Below, piece by piece: positions 60,612-64,000 of a DNA stretch of 64,000 bases. Numbering within the stretch: position 1 is the first letter of the stretch; each line of letters begins with the position of its first letter. Below the pieces are notes generated by a model that saw nothing but the letters and a program-made list of their open reading frames with translations, ran no database searches and was not told where the DNA came from. Source of the stretch: an uncultured Duncaniella sp. (lineage in GTDB: Bacteria > Bacteroidota > Bacteroidia > Bacteroidales > Muribaculaceae); contig NZ_CAJTQC010000002.1 in assembly GCF_910578445.1 (NCBI RefSeq), forward strand, positions 215,946-279,945, read 5' to 3'. The translations under genes were made by a program, and so were the position numbers.

Positions 60612-61287
60612 TGATTTTCCACCATTTGTATGACATGCCCGGAGTGTCTGTGACATCGCCTCCCTCGTGGTCGCGCAGGAGTTTGACAGCGCGGAGTGTG
60701 ACAGGGAGAATGAGGATTTCATAGAATGTCTTCAGGAAAGTCTGTGTGACAATCAGGAGTCCGATTTCATTCCACGAAAGGACTCCGGCAAAAGCTATAG
60801 GGAAAAATATCACCGAATCGACCCCCTCGCCCCATAGCGACGACACTATGGCGCGGAGCGAGAAGCGGCGGCCGCCTGATGAGATTTTCATGCGCGACAT
60901 CACATAGGCATTGACCATCGAGCCACAGAGAAATGCGATGAAGCTTGCTGCAAATATGCGCGGGACTGCGCCGAAGACAGTCGCCATGGCCTCCTGTCCG
61001 GTCCACGATTCAGCTCCGGGAAGCCAGATGCCGAGCTGGAGCAACAGGGAGACGAGCATGTTCATGCCGAATCCGAGCCAGATGACCAGACGTGCTTTGT
61101 TGAATCCGTAGACCTCAACGATGCAGTCGTTCAGGATGTATGATATCGGGAAGACTACGACTCCGGCTGTGATGGTCAGAGGCCCGAGGTCGACAGTCTT
61201 TATTTCCATAAGGTTGCTGACAATCAGACACACGCAGAATGTGACTGCAAGCAGCATGAAAGTGACAGATATTTTTACTTTGCTCAT
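60601..61287 (-). CDS. yhhQ: Queuosine precursor transporter (YhhQ/DUF165)
   Basis: 228 residues from the ATG at 61287 with six to seven helices. The family signature FPISYILNDCIVEVYGFNKARLVIWLGFGMN near residue 41 is present, with AASFIAFLCGSMVNAYVMSRMKI and SLWGEGVDSVIFFPIAFAGVL further on. YhhQ imports 7-cyano-7-deazaguanine or 7-aminomethyl-7-deazaguanine for queuosine tRNA modification. It overlaps kdsC by ATGA and yjjG by 11 bases. Confidence 0.9.
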   Translation of the reverse strand: MSKVKISVTFMLLAVTFCVCLIVSNLMEIKTVDLGPLTITAGVVVFPISYILNDCIVEVYGFNKARLVIWLGFGMNMLVSLLLQLGIWLPGAESWTGQEAMATVFGAVPRIFAASFIAFLCGSMVNAYVMSRMKISSGGRRFSLRAIVSSLWGEGVDSVIFFPIAFAGVLSWNEIGLLIVTQTFLKTFYEILILPVTLRAVKLLRDHEGGDVTDTPGMSYKWWKINEI

Positions 61288-61784
61288 TTTTGTGAGTTTG
61301 CTTTGTTGTTTATTTCTTTCAGGATGAGGTTGGCGAATTCTCTGACACATCCTTCTCCCCCTTTTAGATTCATGACGATGATTGAGGGGATTGATTTGAC
61401 CTCAGCGACAGCGTCGGCCGGGCACGCCCGGAGTCCTGCGGCGCTTAGCAGGTCGACACAGTTGACGTCGTCGCCGATGTAGGCGACTTCGTCGAGGCCG
61501 ATCGACAGGCTTTCGCAAATGTCGGCGCAGGCTGTGAGCTTGCCCCCGTCGCGTTTGCCTTGAACCAGAAAATCGACCCCGAGTTTCTCGGCTCTTCGGC
61601 TGACAAGCCGGGTGTTTTCGCTTGTTATTATGCCTACTTTTATTCCCGCCTTCTGTAGAAGTTGGAGACCCATGCCGTCGCGGGCGTTGAATTTTTTCAT
61701 CACATCGCCGTCGGCTGTGTAATACATTCCGCCATCAGTGAGAGTACCGTCGACATCGGTCAGGAAAAGACGTATATTTTTCAT
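61284..61784 (-). CDS. kdsC: 3-deoxy-D-manno-octulosonate 8-phosphate phosphatase (KdsC type HAD)
   Basis: 166 residues of the capless HAD subclass: nucleophile motif LFLTDVDGTLTDGGMYY near residue 5, VGIITSENTRLVSRRAEKLGV, and the acid motif AYIGDDVNCVDLL near 100. KdsC removes phosphate from KDO-8-P in lipopolysaccharide core synthesis. Bacteroidetes relatives may be YrbI-type. It is first of the kdsC-yhhQ-yjjG run with overlapping ends. Confidence 0.87.
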   Translation of the reverse strand: MKNIRLFLTDVDGTLTDGGMYYTADGDVMKKFNARDGMGLQLLQKAGIKVGIITSENTRLVSRRAEKLGVDFLVQGKRDGGKLTACADICESLSIGLDEVAYIGDDVNCVDLLSAAGLRACPADAVAEVKSIPSIIVMNLKGGEGCVREFANLILKEINNKANSQK

Positions 61785-61834
61785 ATCAGGATATTATGTG
61801 ATCGGCTGATCGGTCTGTTCGGATTTTTAGCCTG

Positions 61835-61842
61835 CAAAATTA
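61835..61842 (-). promoter_or_regulatory. Probable -7 element of kdsC
   Basis: CAAAATTA (TAATTTTG on the minus strand) predicts transcription near 61828, 44 bases before the kdsC start. The -33 element is not clear. Confidence 0.45.
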
Positions 61843-61887
61843 CTCAAAAAATTCAGATAAATAGTCTAAAAATCGGTTAATTCTGCG

Positions 61888-61895
61888 TAACTTTG
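61888..61895 (+). promoter_or_regulatory. Probable -7 element of guaA
   Basis: TAACTTTG matches TAnnTTTG; transcription near 61902 gives a 40-base leader. No exact -33 TTTG lies 19-21 bases upstream. Confidence 0.5.
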
Positions 61896-61941
61896 CACTC
61901 AGATTCAATCATTATCACATTAATATCCCTCTTCCCACATT

Positions 61942-63465
61942 ATGCAGGAAAAGATTATTATTCTCGATTTCGGGTCGCAGACCACCCAGCTTATAGGGCG
62001 TAGAGTCCGCGAGCTCGGAGAGTATTGCGAGATTCTTCCTTACAACAAGTTTCCTTATGATGACCCGTCGGTTATCGGCGTGATTCTGTCAGGTTCGCCT
62101 TTCTCCGTCTATGACGACAAGGCGTTCAGAACCGAGCTTGACCGCCTGCGCGGCCATCTCCCTGTGCTCGGCATCTGCTACGGCGCTCAGTTCATAGCCT
62201 ATACTTCAGGCGGAAGCGTCGAGCCTGCTCCTTCGCGTGAGTATGGTCGTGCGCATCTGACAAAAATCGACACGACAAGTCCGCTGTTCAAAAACATTCC
62301 GGTCGGGAGTCAGGTGTGGATGAGCCACGGCGACACCATCACTTCGATTCCTGAGGGATTCAAGACCATAGCGTCTACCGACAAGGTGCCCATCGCTGCC
62401 TATCAGGTGGAAGGCGAACAGACTTGGGGCGTGCAGTTCCATCCGGAAGTATATCATTCGGAGCACGGCACTCAGTTGCTCCGCAACTTTGTAGTTGACA
62501 TCTGTGGCGGCAAGCAGGACTGGACTGCCGAATCGTTTATCGAAAGCACCGTTGCCCAGCTTAAAGAACAGCTTGGCGACGACAAAGTGGTGCTTGGTCT
62601 GAGCGGTGGAGTTGACTCATCCGTGGCAGCTGTACTTCTCAACCGTGCTATCGGCAAGAATCTCACCTGTATATTCGTCGACCACGGAATGCTGCGTAAG
62701 AATGAATTCCGTAACGTGCTCCATGACTATGAATGTCTTGGCCTGAACGTGGTCGGGGTTGATGCTTCTGAGAAGTTTTTCAGCGAGCTTGCAGGTGTTA
62801 CAGAGCCGGAACGCAAGCGCAAGATTATCGGAAAGGGCTTCATCGACGTGTTTGACACCGAGGCTCATAAAATCAAGGATGTGAAATGGCTGGCACAGGG
62901 CACGATTTATCCTGACTGCATCGAGAGCCTTTCAATCACCGGCACTACCATCAAGAGCCATCACAATGTAGGCGGCCTTCCTGAAAAGATGAATCTGAAG
63001 CTCTGCGAGCCTCTGCGTCTCCTTTTCAAGGACGAGGTACGTGCTGTAGGGCGTCAGCTTGGAATGCCTGAGCATCTGATTAAGCGTCATCCGTTCCCGG
63101 GCCCGGGACTTGCCGTGCGCATTCTCGGTGACATTACGCCGGATAAGGTACGCATTCTTCAGGATGCCGACGATATTTTCATTCAGGGACTTCGCGATTG
63201 GAATCTCTACGACAAAGTATGGCAGGCAGGTGCAATCCTCCTTCCCGTGCAGAGTGTCGGGGTGATGGGCGATGAACGCACCTACGAACGTGCCATCGCT
63301 CTGCGTGCGGTAACGTCGACCGACGCGATGACAGCTGACTGGGCGCACCTCCCTTACGATTTCATGGCAAAGGTGAGCAACGATATCATAAACAAGGTGA
63401 AAGGCGTAAACCGCGTATGCTATGACATCTCCTCGAAGCCACCGGCAACAATCGAGTGGGAATAA
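61942..63465 (+). CDS. guaA: GMP synthase (glutamine-hydrolysing)
   Basis: 507 residues. The N-terminal class I glutamine amidotransferase has nucleophile Cys in LGICYGAQ near residue 76 and the His/Glu pair in VQFHPEVYHSE near 161. The ATP pyrophosphatase domain carries the P-loop LGLSGGVDSSVAA near 217. The dimerisation domain includes HPFPGPGLAVRILGDIT near 375 and ends KPPATIEWE. It converts XMP to GMP in the cytoplasm. It is divergent from kdsC and followed by a terminator. Confidence 0.97.
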   Translation: MQEKIIILDFGSQTTQLIGRRVRELGEYCEILPYNKFPYDDPSVIGVILSGSPFSVYDDKAFRTELDRLRGHLPVLGICYGAQFIAYTSGGSVEPAPSREYGRAHLTKIDTTSPLFKNIPVGSQVWMSHGDTITSIPEGFKTIASTDKVPIAAYQVEGEQTWGVQFHPEVYHSEHGTQLLRNFVVDICGGKQDWTAESFIESTVAQLKEQLGDDKVVLGLSGGVDSSVAAVLLNRAIGKNLTCIFVDHGMLRKNEFRNVLHDYECLGLNVVGVDASEKFFSELAGVTEPERKRKIIGKGFIDVFDTEAHKIKDVKWLAQGTIYPDCIESLSITGTTIKSHHNVGGLPEKMNLKLCEPLRLLFKDEVRAVGRQLGMPEHLIKRHPFPGPGLAVRILGDITPDKVRILQDADDIFIQGLRDWNLYDKVWQAGAILLPVQSVGVMGDERTYERAIALRAVTSTDAMTADWAHLPYDFMAKVSNDIINKVKGVNRVCYDISSKPPATIEWE

Positions 63466-63552
63466 TCAAGCCTACTTGCAACCCCACTGAACTATAGCCA
63501 AATACACCGCATTGGAGCAATCCACATGGATTGATACCAGTTACTTACAAGC

Positions 63553-63595
63553 AATCCACGGTTAACTCGCTGGGTCAGCCGTGGATTCTCTTTTT
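63553..63595 (+). terminator. Terminator of guaA
   Basis: AATCCACGG (63553-63561) and CCGTGGATT (63579-63587) with a 17-base loop, then CTCTTTTT. A small palindrome CAATCCACATGGATTG at 63518-63533 just before shares the AATCCAC sequence. Confidence 0.8.
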
Positions 63596-63620
63596 GCCCG
63601 TTTTGAGAGAAACGTCCCCG

Positions 63621-64000
63621 CTATTCGTCCCCGAAATAGGAAAACGCCCCCGATTGTCTTTTTGAGTATGAAGCCCACTCTTCCTGTTTGTTCTCAAAAT
63701 CTATGGCATCGTCACTGTAGGGGTCTTCTGCATACCTCTCTTTGAGGATGGTGACACGTTCATTGAGGAAGCATCGGATTTTCCAATACGTTTGCTTTGC
63801 CAAATCAGGGCTGGGGGCTTTCTCCATCAAAACGTCCAGAGCTATGAGAATGTCTTCCCAGGCTCGCCAATTATGTGGATAACTATTGAGGATTCTCATA
63901 TACATATCCTCCTCTCGGTAATAACGGTCAAACGCAGCGTCTTGAGATTGCTTCAAATCGGTCGCTCCCAGTGTACCATGGTAGATATCTATATTTTCTT
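63621..64000 (-). CDS. Protein of unknown function, cut by the window edge
   Basis: A minus-strand frame ending at 63621 stays open to the window end at 64000, with codons reading NIDIYHGTLGATDLKQS before the visible helical part, so the true start lies outside. At least 125 residues are seen. They are rich in aromatic and charged residues (FDRYYREEDMYMRILNSYPH, AKQTYWKIRCFLNERVTILK, KQEEWASYSKRQ) and probably all-helical. No family is recognised. There is no good ATG near the TTG at 63956, which argues against starting there. Confidence 0.6.
   Translation of the reverse strand, partial: ENIDIYHGTLGATDLKQSQDAAFDRYYREEDMYMRILNSYPHNWRAWEDILIALDVLMEKAPSPDLAKQTYWKIRCFLNERVTILKERYAEDPYSDDAIDFENKQEEWASYSKRQSGAFSYFGDE

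Noticed and set aside
1..64000. CRISPR arrays, rRNA operons, prophage or insertion-sequence genes
   Set aside because: No regularly spaced direct repeats, rRNA-like sequence, transposase, integrase or phage structural genes were seen anywhere in the window.

Overview
The window looks like chromosomal DNA of a Bacteroidales bacterium, possibly Muribaculaceae; this is judged from gene content, not from a search. Supporting signs are a SusC/SusD pair, OmpA-type and other beta-barrel outer-membrane proteins, an Rnf electron-transport cluster, a sodium-pumping methylmalonyl-CoA decarboxylase operon, and an arabinose operon with a Nudix-type AraR regulator. Promoters repeatedly match the Bacteroidetes form TTTG-N19-21-TAnnTTTG, and Shine-Dalgarno sequences are weak. 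Base composition is balanced in most genes, with AT-rich patches at about 19.5-20.3 kb and 40.0-43.6 kb.

Layout. 0-6.2 kb: a + strand housekeeping run (end of greA, HIT protein, menA, ftsB-like, small membrane protein, coaX, outer-membrane protein, lptC, CNNM/CBS protein). 6.2-10.2 kb: a coiled-coil LEA-like protein, xseA, a DXS-like enzyme, tRNA-Leu. 10.3-16.1 kb: a five-gene minus-strand catabolic operon (DapA/NanA-family lyase, sodium symporter, Fe-dependent alcohol dehydrogenase, PdxA2-type dehydrogenase, DUF1537 kinase), probably for an acid sugar. 16.4-18.8 kb: tRNA-Glu-rpsT-tRNA-Glu, an outer-membrane protein, recO. 18.8-22 kb: an unlisted 59-residue membrane protein, tRNA-Pro, a HepT/MntA toxin-antitoxin pair, and a small redox locus (thioredoxin, C39-like/VKOR fusion, 50-residue peptide). 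22-26 kb: cinA, tsaD, an OmpA protein.

27-34.8 kb: susC, susD and a surface lipoprotein with no glycoside hydrolase or lyase next to them. 35-37.9 kb: rnfDGEA without rnfB and rnfC. 38-45 kb: sugar O-acetyltransferase, NhaD-type antiporter, two small membrane proteins, a membrane-spanning TPR/LuxR-type regulator, tcdA. 45.2-50 kb: mmdB, mmdC, an OadG fused to a lamin-tail domain, mmdA and mce, which convert methylmalonyl-CoA to propionyl-CoA while pumping sodium. 50.4-57.4 kb: galM, an arabinose symporter, araR, araA and araB behind one promoter with a palindromic operator. 57.5-64 kb: rng, a 29-residue ribosomal-type protein, HU, yjjG, a queuosine-precursor transporter, kdsC, guaA and a gene cut by the window edge.

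The parts most worth following are the acid-sugar operon, the C39-like/VKOR/thioredoxin/peptide locus, the DXS-like enzyme that has lost two substrate-clamp arginines, the split rnf cluster, and three small proteins of 29, 50 and 59 residues read directly from the sequence.
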